From contig CBDHYI010000007.1 of assembly GCA_965275915.1 (NCBI GenBank), positions 1,426,001 through 1,490,000 on the forward strand: 64,000 nucleotides of DNA, written 5' to 3'. Each line of letters opens with the position of its first letter. The stretch's first letter is position 1. The position numbers and the translations under genes were made by a program. The stretch is from JBDWFY01 sp965275915 (lineage in GTDB: Bacteria > Pseudomonadota > Alphaproteobacteria > Rhizobiales > Stappiaceae). Positions 51,295 through 60,483 of this stretch are shown here, in pieces. The notes beneath the pieces are model-generated. The model made no database searches. It was not told where the DNA came from and saw only the letters and a list, made by a program, of their open reading frames with translations.

Positions 51295-53214
51295 TTAGGC
51301 AGATTTCTTATCATCATCGCTCACTTCTTCGAAGTCAGCATCGACAACATCGTCATCTGCGCCAGCATCAGCGGCGGCATCCGCTTCAGCCGCGGCTTCC
51401 TCTTCGGCCTGAGATGCCTTGTACATCGCTTCGCCCAGCTTCATGGATGCCTCAGCAAGCGCCTGGGTTTTGGCCTGAATCTCCTCGGCATCCTCGCCTT
51501 CGAGCGCAGTTTTCAGGTCAGCGACAGCCGCTTCGATCGCGGCCTTGTCTTCTTCACCAACCTTGTCGCCATACTCGCCAAGCGATTTTTCGGTCGAATG
51601 GATCAAAGCCTCGGCATGGTTACGGGCTTCAACCGTCTCTTTACGCTTCTTGTCCTCTTCAGCATGGGACTCGGCGTCCTTGACCATCTGATCGATATCG
51701 GAATCGGACAGACCGCCGGATGCCTGGATCCGGATCTGTTGTTCCTTGCCGGTGCCCTTGTCCTTGGCGGACACGTTGACGATACCGTTCGCGTCAATAT
51801 CGAACGTCACCTCGACCTGCGGAACGCCGCGCGGTGCCGGCGGAATACCGACAAGATCGAACTGGCCGAGCATCTTGTTGTCAGCCGCCATCTCGCGCTC
51901 GCCCTGCGCAACCCGGATGGTCACGGCCGACTGATTGTCTTCCGCCGTTGAGAACACCTGGCTCTTTTTGGTCGGGATCGTCGTGTTGCGGTCGATCAGG
52001 CGCGTGAAGACACCACCCAGGGTTTCGATACCCAGCGACAATGGTGTGACGTCCAGCAGAAGGACATCCTTGACATCGCCCTGCAGAACACCGGCCTGGA
52101 TCGCGGCTCCCATGGCAACGACCTCATCCGGGTTCACACCCTTGTGCGGCTCCTTGCCGAAGAAGTTCTTCACGATCTCCTGGATTTTCGGCATACGGGT
52201 CATGCCGCCGACAAGAACGACTTCGTCGATCTGACCGGCAGCCAGACCTGCGTCTTTCAGCGCAGCCTTGCACGGGTCGATGGTCCGCTGAACCAGATCT
52301 TCCACAAGCTGTTCGAACTTGGCCCGTGTCAGTTTCATCGTCAGGTGTTTCGGACCGGACGCATCGGCGGTGATGAACGGCAGGTTCAATTCGGTCTGCG
52401 AAGACGACGACAGCTCGATTTTGGCTTTCTCGGCAGCCTCTTTCAGGCGCTGCAGCGCCAGTTTGTCGCCGCGCAGGTCAATGCCGTTCTCTTTTTTGAA
52501 TTCATCCGCCAGATAGTCGACCAGACGCATATCGAAGTCTTCACCGCCAAGGAACGTGTCTCCATTGGTCGATTTTACTTCGAAAACACCATCACCGATC
52601 TCCAGCACGGAAATATCGAACGTGCCACCGCCCAGGTCATATACCGCAATGGTTTTGCCGTCGTTTTTCTCAAGACCGTAAGACAGCGCCGCCGCGGTCG
52701 GCTCGTTGATAATACGCAGCACTTCGAGCCCGGCGATCTTGCCGGCATCTTTCGTAGCCTGACGCTGCGCGTCATTGAAGTAAGCAGGCACCGTGATAAC
52801 GGCCTGCGTAACCGTCTCGCCGAGATAGGCCTCAGCCGTTTCCTTCATCTTCTGCAGAATGAATGCCGAAACCTGCGAGGGTGAATATCTTTCGCTGCCC
52901 GCTTCGACCCATGCATCGCCATTGTCGGCTTTCACAATCGCGTAAGGGACCAGCTTCTTGTCTTTTTCAACGGTCGGATCGCTGTAACGGCGTCCGATCA
53001 GACGCTTGACCGCAAACAATGTGGCTTCAGGATTTGTGACCGCCTGGCGTTTCGCCGGCTGGCCGACGAGGCGTTCGCCATCGTCGGAGAACGCGACCAT
53101 CGACGGGGTCGTCCGCGCTCCTTCCGCATTTTCCACCACTTTGGGTTTTGTGCCGTCCATGACGGCGACGCACGAGTTTGTCGTGCCGAGGTCGATACCG
53201 ATGACCTTTGCCAT
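51295..53214 (-). CDS. dnaK: chaperone DnaK (Hsp70)
   Basis: The 639-residue protein has the actin-like ATPase domain ('GIDLGTTNSCVAVMDG', 'IAVYDLGGGTFDISVLEIGD', 'VLVGGMTRMPKIQEIVKNFF'), the VLLLDVTPLSLGIETLGG linker, a beta substrate domain and a helical lid with an acidic, Ala-rich tail. It folds proteins with DnaJ and GrpE (grpE not in the window). Preceded by an RpoH-type promoter. Confidence 0.99.
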   Translation of the reverse strand: MAKVIGIDLGTTNSCVAVMDGTKPKVVENAEGARTTPSMVAFSDDGERLVGQPAKRQAVTNPEATLFAVKRLIGRRYSDPTVEKDKKLVPYAIVKADNGDAWVEAGSERYSPSQVSAFILQKMKETAEAYLGETVTQAVITVPAYFNDAQRQATKDAGKIAGLEVLRIINEPTAAALSYGLEKNDGKTIAVYDLGGGTFDISVLEIGDGVFEVKSTNGDTFLGGEDFDMRLVDYLADEFKKENGIDLRGDKLALQRLKEAAEKAKIELSSSSQTELNLPFITADASGPKHLTMKLTRAKFEQLVEDLVQRTIDPCKAALKDAGLAAGQIDEVVLVGGMTRMPKIQEIVKNFFGKEPHKGVNPDEVVAMGAAIQAGVLQGDVKDVLLLDVTPLSLGIETLGGVFTRLIDRNTTIPTKKSQVFSTAEDNQSAVTIRVAQGEREMAADNKMLGQFDLVGIPPAPRGVPQVEVTFDIDANGIVNVSAKDKGTGKEQQIRIQASGGLSDSDIDQMVKDAESHAEEDKKRKETVEARNHAEALIHSTEKSLGEYGDKVGEEDKAAIEAAVADLKTALEGEDAEEIQAKTQALAEASMKLGEAMYKASQAEEEAAAEADAAADAGADDDVVDADFEEVSDDDKKSA

Positions 53215-53652
53215 AATCTTTTCTCCTTTCGGCAGACCGACCGAACCCTGTCGGCATTCGGATCAAGCCGGGCAAAACATCCCGGCCGGCCCCCATTTTG
53301 TACTATGGCGCAGACGTCCTGGGACGCCCGGCCATGCTTCTCTGGCTATATAAGTTGGCAGTCGCATTGCCGCAAGTGAATGTGCAAATTATCCGCAAAC
53401 CAGGCCGTGTTTTGTGGTCAATTTGCGAAACAATTTGATTTTGCGGGGCCCGGGAGCCCGGCAACCGCCGTTATTTGCTGATGCTTTGGCCCGCTGTCAA
53501 TGGAGAAATAAGTCTGGACATAAGGTTTCCCTTATGCATCCAAAAAGCTCTTTGAAATCCGGCGCACGCGATGAAACCGGCGCCCCCGTTTTCCGACACC
53601 TGTGAAGACGGGCAACCAACAATATTTTGCCAAAACGAGGCACAGGGCCGGT
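53215..53652. other. dnaK upstream gap
   Basis: About 438 bp without a convincing gene. It holds the dnaK promoter and leader at 53215-53376. Near the end of the flavoprotein gene there is a GC-rich stretch around 53445-53465 with short inverted repeats; a plus-strand frame of 63 codons there has no ribosome site and is not believed. Confidence 0.6.
53346..53376 (-). promoter_or_regulatory. heat-shock (RpoH-type) promoter of dnaK
   Basis: Minus strand: CTTG, an 18-nt spacer, then CTTATATAG. This fits the alphaproteobacterial RpoH consensus CTTG-N17/18-CYTATNT. It lies 132 bp before the dnaK start. Confidence 0.75.
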
Positions 53653-55185
53653 TCATTTCATGGTGTGTTTCAGCTCCGCCAGTTGGCTTGCGGCCTTGTC
53701 CGGGTGTGGAAAGATATCGTCCAGCGGGACCGATGTGCCGTTCGCCTGAACGATCCTGACATGATGCCGGTCAAGGTCTCTTGGGTCCGCCGCACCGCAA
53801 GAGTGCGCAATCATTTCGACCTCGCGGAGGATGCTGGAACAATAGCTTGCCACACGCACGGCTTTGTCTTTCGGGTCAAGTCCGCGTTGAAGTCTCGGAT
53901 TGTGGGTCGTGATGCCGGTCGGACAGGTATTCTGATTGCATTTCAGTGCCTGAATGCACCCCAGTGCGAACAGGTAGCCCCGGGCCGAAACGACAAAGTC
54001 GGCGCCAAGGCTGAGAGCCAACCCAACGGCTGAGGGGGTGACGAGTTTTCCCGACGCAATCACACGAATGCGGTCTCGAAGATTGTAGGCGGAAAGCGTG
54101 TCCACAACGATGGGCAGAGATTCCCGAATCGGCAATCCCACATTGTCCATCAACGGCATGGGGGCCGCACCGGTGCCGCCGTCGCCGGAATCGATGGTGA
54201 TGAAATCAGGTGCCGCATCGAGGCTGCGCTTGTGGATTTCCTCGCAAAGCTCTTCGATCCAGGCTGTTGAACTGACAACAGATTTGAAACCGACCGGCAA
54301 ACCCGTCAGGTCCCTCACCCTGCCGACAAAATCCAGAAGTTCGCCGACGCTTGAGATTTCCGGATGACGATTGGGTGAAATCGACGACTCGCCTGCCGGA
54401 ATACCCCGGACTTCGGCTATTTCCTCGGTCACTTTTTCGCCCGGCAAAAGCCCCCCTTTGCCTGGCTTGGCGCCCTGGGAAAGCTTCACTTCAATCATTT
54501 TTACTTGCGGTTTTCGAGCGATCGCAAGCAGCTTATCCTCATCCAGACGGCCGTCTTCGGTCCGGACACCGTATTTCGCCGTTCCGATCTGAAAGACAAT
54601 GTCAGCCCCGCCCTCCTCATGATACCGGGACAAACCGCCCTCTCCGGTATTCATCCAGCATCCCGCCATTTTCGCGCCGGCTGAAAGAGCCCTGACGGCG
54701 GGTGCCGACAGGGCTCCGAAGCTCATCCCGGAGATGTTGAAAAACGATTTAGCCTCATACGGCTCCCGCGCACCGGGCCCAATAACAAGCGGATGAGATT
54801 CGTGATGACTGCTTTCAAGCGCCGGGAACGGGCAGTTGACGAATATCGCAGTCCCGGGCGGGGTCAGGTTTTTCGTGGATCCGAAGGCACGCGTGTTGCC
54901 TTCGCGCTTGGACGCTTTTTCAACCCAAACGCGTTCTGCCCGGTTGAACGGCATCTCTTCGCGATCCATGGCAAAAAAGTACTGACGGAAAAACTCGCCC
55001 AGCGTCGTGAAGATGTATCGAAAGCGTCCGACAACCGGAAAATTATGTCGGATGGCATCTTTGTGCTGCGTCTTGTCGATGATGAACATCACCAGGATCG
55101 CAAGACCGGCGAGAGCACACAGGATAACAAGAATGGCAGAGATCAGCGTTAAGGACGACGCGAGCCATTGAGGAAGAAATGTCAT
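53653..55185 (-). CDS. FMN-binding glutamate synthase family protein, membrane anchored
   Basis: A 510-residue protein with an N-terminal hydrophobic segment (residues 13-36) followed by the Glu_synthase FMN-binding domain: 'FNISGMSFGALSAPAVRALS', 'AKPGKGGLLPGEKVTEEIAE', 'FITIDSGDGGTGAAPMPLMD' and 'CNQNTCPTGITTHNP' (Fe-S cysteines). Unlike GltB it lacks the amidotransferase domain. Such proteins are widespread, and some are linked to N-methylglutamate pathways, but this stand-alone membrane-linked form has no firm role. Confidence 0.9.
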   Translation of the reverse strand: MTFLPQWLASSLTLISAILVILCALAGLAILVMFIIDKTQHKDAIRHNFPVVGRFRYIFTTLGEFFRQYFFAMDREEMPFNRAERVWVEKASKREGNTRAFGSTKNLTPPGTAIFVNCPFPALESSHHESHPLVIGPGAREPYEAKSFFNISGMSFGALSAPAVRALSAGAKMAGCWMNTGEGGLSRYHEEGGADIVFQIGTAKYGVRTEDGRLDEDKLLAIARKPQVKMIEVKLSQGAKPGKGGLLPGEKVTEEIAEVRGIPAGESSISPNRHPEISSVGELLDFVGRVRDLTGLPVGFKSVVSSTAWIEELCEEIHKRSLDAAPDFITIDSGDGGTGAAPMPLMDNVGLPIRESLPIVVDTLSAYNLRDRIRVIASGKLVTPSAVGLALSLGADFVVSARGYLFALGCIQALKCNQNTCPTGITTHNPRLQRGLDPKDKAVRVASYCSSILREVEMIAHSCGAADPRDLDRHHVRIVQANGTSVPLDDIFPHPDKAASQLAELKHTMK

Positions 55186-55369
55186 AGTCGAGCCTCTCTT
55201 GGTGCCCAGAAGACGTCACATGCGCAGGTCTGCCGGATTTGCCAAACCGACTGGCTTTCATTACCCGTAATACCAAAGACCACTTACACTTACAAAAACT
55301 CCTTGGCGCGGAAGGCGGCTATTCCGATTGCTTTTCCTCGCGAGACTCCCTGCGAAACCGGAGCAACCA

Positions 55370-56056
55370 ATGAGCACGACGGACCTTCCCAGCGGCTTAA
55401 AAATCCTGCCCGGTTTCCTCGACGCCTCATATCAGAAACATCTTGTCGAAATTATTCGATCGATCGTGAAAAGGGCTCCGCTGGTCCGGCCGACCATGCC
55501 CAAATCGGGCAAGCCCTTTTCGGTTCGCATGACAAATTGCGGATCGTTGGGCTGGGTGTCGGACAAAGGCGGATATCGCTATCAGCCCTCACACCCCGTC
55601 ACCGGTCAGCCCTGGCCCATATTGCCGGAGGAGCTTCTTCAGATCTGGAAAAAGACTGCCGAATTTCCGGAGCTTCCGGAAGCGTGTCTGATCAATTTTT
55701 ACGATGCGCAAGCCAAGATGGGGCTGCATCGGGATGAAGACGAGGAAGAGTTCTCTGCCCCGGTCGTGTCAATCTCCCTGGGAGACGCCTGCCTCTTTCG
55801 CATCGGCGGGCTGAAAAGATCGGATCCGACCCGTTCCTTTCGGCTGTCCTCCGGCGATTTGCTGATACTGGGGAACGGCGCCAGGCTCTGCTATCACGGT
55901 GTTGACCGCATTTTTCCCGGAACGTCGTCCCTTCTGAAGGACGTCGGCCGCATCAATGTGACACTCAGGCGCGTAACACGCGTCCCCGGACAGGACAGTG
56001 CGGAAGATGTCTTCAGCTGTCCGCCGTCAGAAGCTCCGTCAGACCGCCGCAAATAA
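55370..56056 (+). CDS. alkB: AlkB-type 2-oxoglutarate/Fe(II) DNA repair dioxygenase
   Basis: The start is the ATG at 55370, preceded by GGAG; an upstream in-frame start at 55328 has none. The 228-residue enzyme has the HxD in 'MGLHRDEDEEEF', the distal His in 'ARLCYHGVDRIFPG' and the Arg in 'RINVTLRRVTR', the Fe(II) and 2-oxoglutarate ligands. It removes alkyl lesions from N1-A and N3-C. Its 3' end overlaps the 3' end of the convergent tetR gene by 44 bp. Confidence 0.93.
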   Translation: MSTTDLPSGLKILPGFLDASYQKHLVEIIRSIVKRAPLVRPTMPKSGKPFSVRMTNCGSLGWVSDKGGYRYQPSHPVTGQPWPILPEELLQIWKKTAEFPELPEACLINFYDAQAKMGLHRDEDEEEFSAPVVSISLGDACLFRIGGLKRSDPTRSFRLSSGDLLILGNGARLCYHGVDRIFPGTSSLLKDVGRINVTLRRVTRVPGQDSAEDVFSCPPSEAPSDRRK

Positions 56057-56678
56057 AGTGGACAGCACCGGCCTTAATGGCCTCCTGATCCGGCAATGTC
56101 ATCCCCAGAACAGAGCCTTCCCGCTCCATCATGACGAGCGCCTGCAGGCTGGCATTCACCAGATACCACATGGCCATCAGCATTTTTGGAGACCGTTCGA
56201 TCTGGATCCGCAGCGCCATTCCCAGCGCTTTGATCAGAAGATCAAGTGAGGGAACCGGGTCCTGTATTGTCGTCACTTCACGGCGGAAGCTCTCCGGTTC
56301 CTCCTGCAGGCGTCGCAGAAAGCGAACAAAGGGCCGCATTTTGCGTTTTTCATGATCAAACCCGTGTTCGATGATCGGATCCAGGTAGCAATGAACAACC
56401 TCCTGCAGAGAAGGCGTCCTTTGTTCAGAAACGCTGGTTTTGATCAGGGCATCAAGCTCTGCACACCGAATTTCATCGATTTCCAGGACCCGGCGAATGA
56501 CGATCGCCCTGATCAGTTGATCCTTACCGCCAAAATGATAGTTCACGGCCGCTATATTGGCATCTGCAGCGTCGGTAATCATGCGCACGGACGTTCCGGC
56601 TATACCATGTTCTGCAAACAGTTTTTCCGCGCTGAGAACAATCCTTGTTCTGGTATCAGCCGGTGTGTCTTCCAACAA
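56013..56678 (-). CDS. TetR-family regulator (CerR-like, 221 aa)
   Basis: Residues 9-56 form a TetR HTH ('RIVLSAEKLFAEHGIAGTSV', then 'DAADANIAAVNYHFGGKDQL'). The C-terminal domain is helical with aromatic residues, similar to the CerR-type TetR group. The convergent neighbour is alkB. A palindrome at 56680-56699 over its start is likely its own operator. The ligand is unknown. Confidence 0.88.
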   Translation of the reverse strand: MLEDTPADTRTRIVLSAEKLFAEHGIAGTSVRMITDAADANIAAVNYHFGGKDQLIRAIVIRRVLEIDEIRCAELDALIKTSVSEQRTPSLQEVVHCYLDPIIEHGFDHEKRKMRPFVRFLRRLQEEPESFRREVTTIQDPVPSLDLLIKALGMALRIQIERSPKMLMAMWYLVNASLQALVMMEREGSVLGMTLPDQEAIKAGAVHFICGGLTELLTADS

Positions 56679-56679
56679 T

Positions 56680-56699
56680 TATACACCCCCACATGTATA
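56680..56699. promoter_or_regulatory. probable TetR operator
   Basis: Inverted repeat TATACA-N8-TGTATA located 2 bp before the tetR start codon, where binding would block transcription or translation start. Autoregulation is inferred from position. Confidence 0.6.
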
Positions 56700-56883
56700 G
56701 TGCCGACTTCCGAGTAAGATGATCGGACATCTCCTTTGCCTCAATCAACCGGACGGACAAACGTTGTCAGGATTCGACCTTAACAACCAATTAATATATT
56801 ATTAAGACTATTATCAGGAATTAGTCACTGAACATAGTATCAATTTGCGTTTATATTTGTAAATTCTAATTATTATTAATTTT

Positions 56884-58473
56884 CTACTGCGTAAGAATAC
56901 TGTTTATCGCAACGAGTATCATTGAAACGGCAATGATCCAAAGAGCCCACCGACCCGAACGGGAATGGCGTGCTTCGGCTTTGCCGATAGCCTCTGCTGT
57001 TTCGTCGTCAAACCGCAATCCCTGCAGCGCCATCCTTTCCAGTTCATCGGAAATCTTACTGGCGCGGTCCGCAAGAATGGGCAGATCGCCCACGAGCCGG
57101 CCGAGCGCGCTGAGCCCGCTTGCTGCGTCTTCAAGCCGGCCGGCCGGCCCAAGGTGCCTCTCGATCCATTCTCTTACGACCGGTTCCGCCGTACGCCACA
57201 TGTCCAGATCCGGGTCCAGAGTCCGCGCCACGCCTTCAACAACCACCATGGTCTTCTGCAGCATAATCAATTGTGTCTGCGTCTGCATATCGAACAGATC
57301 GGTGACCTCAAAAAGCTGGGTCAAAAGGCGTGCCATCGAAATCTCGCTCGCCGCATGCCCGTGTATCGGTTCACCGATCGCCCGAATGGCCTGCGCAAAG
57401 ACGTCAGGATCCTGGCTGGAGGGAACATATCCGGCTTCAAAATGGACTTCCGCCACCCGCCGATAGTTGCGGGTGATGAAACCGAAGAGGATCTCCGCCA
57501 GGAACCGGCGTTCAGCCTTGCCAAGACGGCCGGTAATCCCGAAATCAACGGCAACCAGGGTGCCGTCCGGCTCAAGAAACAGGTTCCCCTGATGCATGTC
57601 GGCATGGAAAAAGCCATCCCTGAGGGCATGGCGGAGAAACGACTGGATAATCGCAGCTCCCAATTCCCTGCCGTCATGACCGTCTGCAAGAATGCCTTCG
57701 ACGTCGCTCAACTTCCGGCCGTCTACCCACTCCATGGTCAGGACGGTTTTCGATGAACGCGTCCAATCGACCGCCGGCACGCGAAATCCCGGGTCAGCGG
57801 CGGTATTTTCTGCCATCTCCGAAAGCGCGGCGGCTTCCAAACGGAAGTCCATTTCCAGCTCGACCGATCTGGCCAGGGTATCCACGACGGCAACCGGTCG
57901 CAGGCGGCGGGACGGCGGGTGCAGCTTCTCAACAAGGCGCGCAGCCAGGTAAAAACTCTGAAGGTCCCGTTTAAACCGGGCTGCAACGCCCGGGCGCAAG
58001 ATCTTGACGGCCGCTTTCTTGACGGCCCCGTCAGAATCGCTGACTGCGGCAGCGTGAACCTGTGCGATAGATGCCGCAGCGACCGATTCATCAAGATCTT
58101 CGAACAGCGTGTCCACCGGTTGTCCGAACGAGTCCTCGATCGCTTTGAGCGCTTCTTCCAGTGAAAAGGCCGGAAGGCGGTCCTGCAACGCCGTCAGCCC
58201 TTCGGCGACCTCATGACCGACCAGATCGGGCCGGGTGGCAAGAAACTGTCCCAGTTTGACGTAAGACGGGCCAAGACGGTTAAGCGCGGCGGATATACGA
58301 GCTCCGGCTTCAGCATTCTTGGAGCTTCGTCTTTCCAGGAGGCGTATCAGCCGAAGGCCAAACCGCGGCATGGCCGGGAGATCGGGCACTTCAACAAGCC
58401 CGAATACGCCTTCTCTCGCCATGACAAACCCGGCGCGCAGAAGCCTGAACAATGGCATGATAGGGAAAATCAT
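56884..58473 (-). CDS. ubiB: ubiquinone biosynthesis ATPase/kinase-like protein UbiB
   Basis: A 529-residue ABC1/ADCK-family protein with the 'SYVKLGQFLATRPDL' KxGQ motif near residue 73, 'ASIAQVHAAAV', the kinase-like 'FHADMHQGNLFLEPDGTLVAVDFG' motif, and a C-terminal hydrophobic helix (WALWIIAVSMILVAI). UbiB is required for several ubiquinone steps and lies in the inner membrane. It follows ubiE after about 76 bp on the same strand. Confidence 0.96.
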   Translation of the reverse strand: MIFPIMPLFRLLRAGFVMAREGVFGLVEVPDLPAMPRFGLRLIRLLERRSSKNAEAGARISAALNRLGPSYVKLGQFLATRPDLVGHEVAEGLTALQDRLPAFSLEEALKAIEDSFGQPVDTLFEDLDESVAAASIAQVHAAAVSDSDGAVKKAAVKILRPGVAARFKRDLQSFYLAARLVEKLHPPSRRLRPVAVVDTLARSVELEMDFRLEAAALSEMAENTAADPGFRVPAVDWTRSSKTVLTMEWVDGRKLSDVEGILADGHDGRELGAAIIQSFLRHALRDGFFHADMHQGNLFLEPDGTLVAVDFGITGRLGKAERRFLAEILFGFITRNYRRVAEVHFEAGYVPSSQDPDVFAQAIRAIGEPIHGHAASEISMARLLTQLFEVTDLFDMQTQTQLIMLQKTMVVVEGVARTLDPDLDMWRTAEPVVREWIERHLGPAGRLEDAASGLSALGRLVGDLPILADRASKISDELERMALQGLRFDDETAEAIGKAEARHSRSGRWALWIIAVSMILVAINSILTQ

Positions 58474-58549
58474 CGCCCGGTCACCTTCGCGATGTCTCCC
58501 TTACGCTGTCGTGGCACCCGAAAACGGGACGCATTGATAACGGCGCCGT

Positions 58550-59368
58550 TCAAAGTTTCCACCCGGAATGAAGCGCGGCGATTCCGCCGGAAAAATTGCG
58601 ATAATCAACACGCTTGAAACCCGCTTCGCCAACCATTTGCGCAAAGCGGTCCTGCCGGGGGAATTTTCTGATCGATTCCACAAGATACTGATAGGGATCG
58701 GCGTCCCCCGTCACGACGCGCCCCATGCGCGGAATGATGTTGAATGAATATTTTTCATAAAGACCATCCAGAACCGGAACATCGACCTCGGAAAACTCAA
58801 GACACAAAAACCGGCCGCCCCGTTTAAGCACCCGGAATGCTTCGCCCAGAGCGGTTTCTATTCTGGGCACATTTCGAATGCCGAAGGCAATCGTATAGGC
58901 ATCAAAGTGATTGTCCGGAAAGGGCAGTTCCTCGGCATTGCCGAGCATGAAACGGATATTGCCGCCATATCTGTACGACTGGGCCCGTTCCCGCCCGGCC
59001 TGCAGCATGGACTCGTTGATGTCACAAACAGTCGCTTTGGCAAAGCCATCGGACCGTTCGACAATCCGCGTTGCAATATCGCCGGTGCCGCCGGCGACAT
59101 CCAGCACGTGCCATTCCTTTTTGGCCCGCTTGGGCGGCGCAAGCCAGGAAACCGCGGCATCCTTCCAGATGCGATGCATTCCTGCGGACATGAGATCGTT
59201 CATCAGGTCGTACCGGCGCGCCACCTTGTGAAAAACCGCATCGACCATTGTCTGTTTTTCGTCCAGCGGCACATCCTGGAAGCCGAAAGTGGCACCGGCG
59301 GATTGCCCCGGTGCCATGTCCTCCGACCGCGTCCCCGTTTCGGCCTCTTCCTGAGTTTGGCTGACCAT
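58550..59368 (-). CDS. ubiE: demethylmenaquinol/ubiquinone methyltransferase UbiE
   Basis: The 272-residue methyltransferase has the SAM-binding 'VLDVAGGTGDIATRIVERS', the UbiE signatures 'YDLMNDLMSAGMHRIWKDA' and 'GDADPYQYLVESIRKFPRQD'. It does the C-methylation step in ubiquinone synthesis. The first ~25 residues are a low-complexity extension. Divergent from mutM with a 116-bp gap; the ubiE-ubiB/mutM arrangement is typical near dnaA in this group. Confidence 0.97.
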   Translation of the reverse strand: MVSQTQEEAETGTRSEDMAPGQSAGATFGFQDVPLDEKQTMVDAVFHKVARRYDLMNDLMSAGMHRIWKDAAVSWLAPPKRAKKEWHVLDVAGGTGDIATRIVERSDGFAKATVCDINESMLQAGRERAQSYRYGGNIRFMLGNAEELPFPDNHFDAYTIAFGIRNVPRIETALGEAFRVLKRGGRFLCLEFSEVDVPVLDGLYEKYSFNIIPRMGRVVTGDADPYQYLVESIRKFPRQDRFAQMVGEAGFKRVDYRNFSGGIAALHSGWKL

Positions 59369-59484
59369 GATACGTCTCCTTCTCGCGAGCGAAACGCGAA
59401 ACGTTTTGAACCGTAATGAATTCCGCCAACAGTTCTTTCGGCTTCTCTCCTGTCACGCCGGTGCCTGATCTGTAAAGGGTCCTT

Positions 59485-60396
59485 ATGCCTGAATTACCTG
59501 AAGTCGAAACGGTCATGCGCGGTTTGTCGCCCTTTATGGAGGGGGCGAAAATTGTCGCAGTGGCGCAGAACCGGCCCGATCTCCGCTTCCCGTTTCCGGA
59601 AAATTTCGTCCGAAGATTAACCGGCCGGACAGTTGTATCCCTGTCGCGGCGCGCGAAATTCGTGCTCGCCGACCTTTCCTCACAGGAGGTTCTGGTCATG
59701 CATCTGGGCATGTCCGGATCTTTTCGCGTAGCTGCAGGCGAATATGCCGCCGGGCGGCCGGACAAAGAACCGGGCGTGTTTCATCATGAACGGTCGAAGG
59801 ACGGGAAACACGATCACGTCGTCTTTACGCTCGAAAGGTCCGGAGGAGAGCAAAATCGGATCATTTATAATGACCCGCGCCGGTTTGGATATATGGATCT
59901 CATTCCCAGGTCCGACTTTGAAAGCCATCGGCACTTTGCGCATCTGGGCGTCGAGCCGCTCGGGAATGCCTTTGACGCCCGCTATCTCGGCGACCGGTTC
60001 AAGGGGCGCAGGACTCCCCTGAAATCGGCGCTCCTGGACCAGCGCGTCATAGCGGGCCTGGGCAATATATATGTATGCGAAGCTCTCTGGCGTTCCCGCC
60101 TGTCGCCTTTTCTTCCGGCAGGTGCGCTTGTCCGCGCGAACGATACACCGGAACACAGTGTCAAGACACTTGTCGGTGAAATCAAATCGGTTCTTTCCGA
60201 TGCCATCAAAGCAGGGGGGTCGAGCCTTAGGGACCATGTCCGGACGGATGGGTCGATGGGCTACTTTCAACACAGTTTTTCGGTTTACGACCAGGAGGGG
60301 CAGCCCTGCCCGCGCGCCAATTGTTCAGGGACCATCGAACGAGAGGTTCAAAGCGGACGGTCGACCTTCTTTTGCAACGGGTGTCAAAAGCGATAG
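59485..60396 (+). CDS. mutM: formamidopyrimidine-DNA glycosylase (MutM/Fpg)
   Basis: The 303-residue enzyme begins MPELPEVETV: after Met removal Pro2 is the catalytic nucleophile and Glu3 the helper. 'SRRAKFVLADL' holds the catalytic Lys. The C-terminal zinc finger is 'CPRANCSG ... FFCNGCQ'. It removes 8-oxoguanine. A loop around residues 80-110 is longer than in the E. coli enzyme (269), which is usual in alphaproteobacteria. It faces away from ubiE. Confidence 0.97.
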   Translation: MPELPEVETVMRGLSPFMEGAKIVAVAQNRPDLRFPFPENFVRRLTGRTVVSLSRRAKFVLADLSSQEVLVMHLGMSGSFRVAAGEYAAGRPDKEPGVFHHERSKDGKHDHVVFTLERSGGEQNRIIYNDPRRFGYMDLIPRSDFESHRHFAHLGVEPLGNAFDARYLGDRFKGRRTPLKSALLDQRVIAGLGNIYVCEALWRSRLSPFLPAGALVRANDTPEHSVKTLVGEIKSVLSDAIKAGGSSLRDHVRTDGSMGYFQHSFSVYDQEGQPCPRANCSGTIEREVQSGRSTFFCNGCQKR

Positions 60397-60483
60397 CACC
60401 GCTCTCTAAAAGGTGAACTTGAATCGTCCGGGAGGCTTGAGTACCTAAACTCCTAGGGTTTGGGCTCATTGAGGGGAGATCAT

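Noticed and set aside
53414..53605. 63-codon gene upstream of dnaK
   Set aside because: No ribosome site, odd composition, and it overlaps the promoter region.
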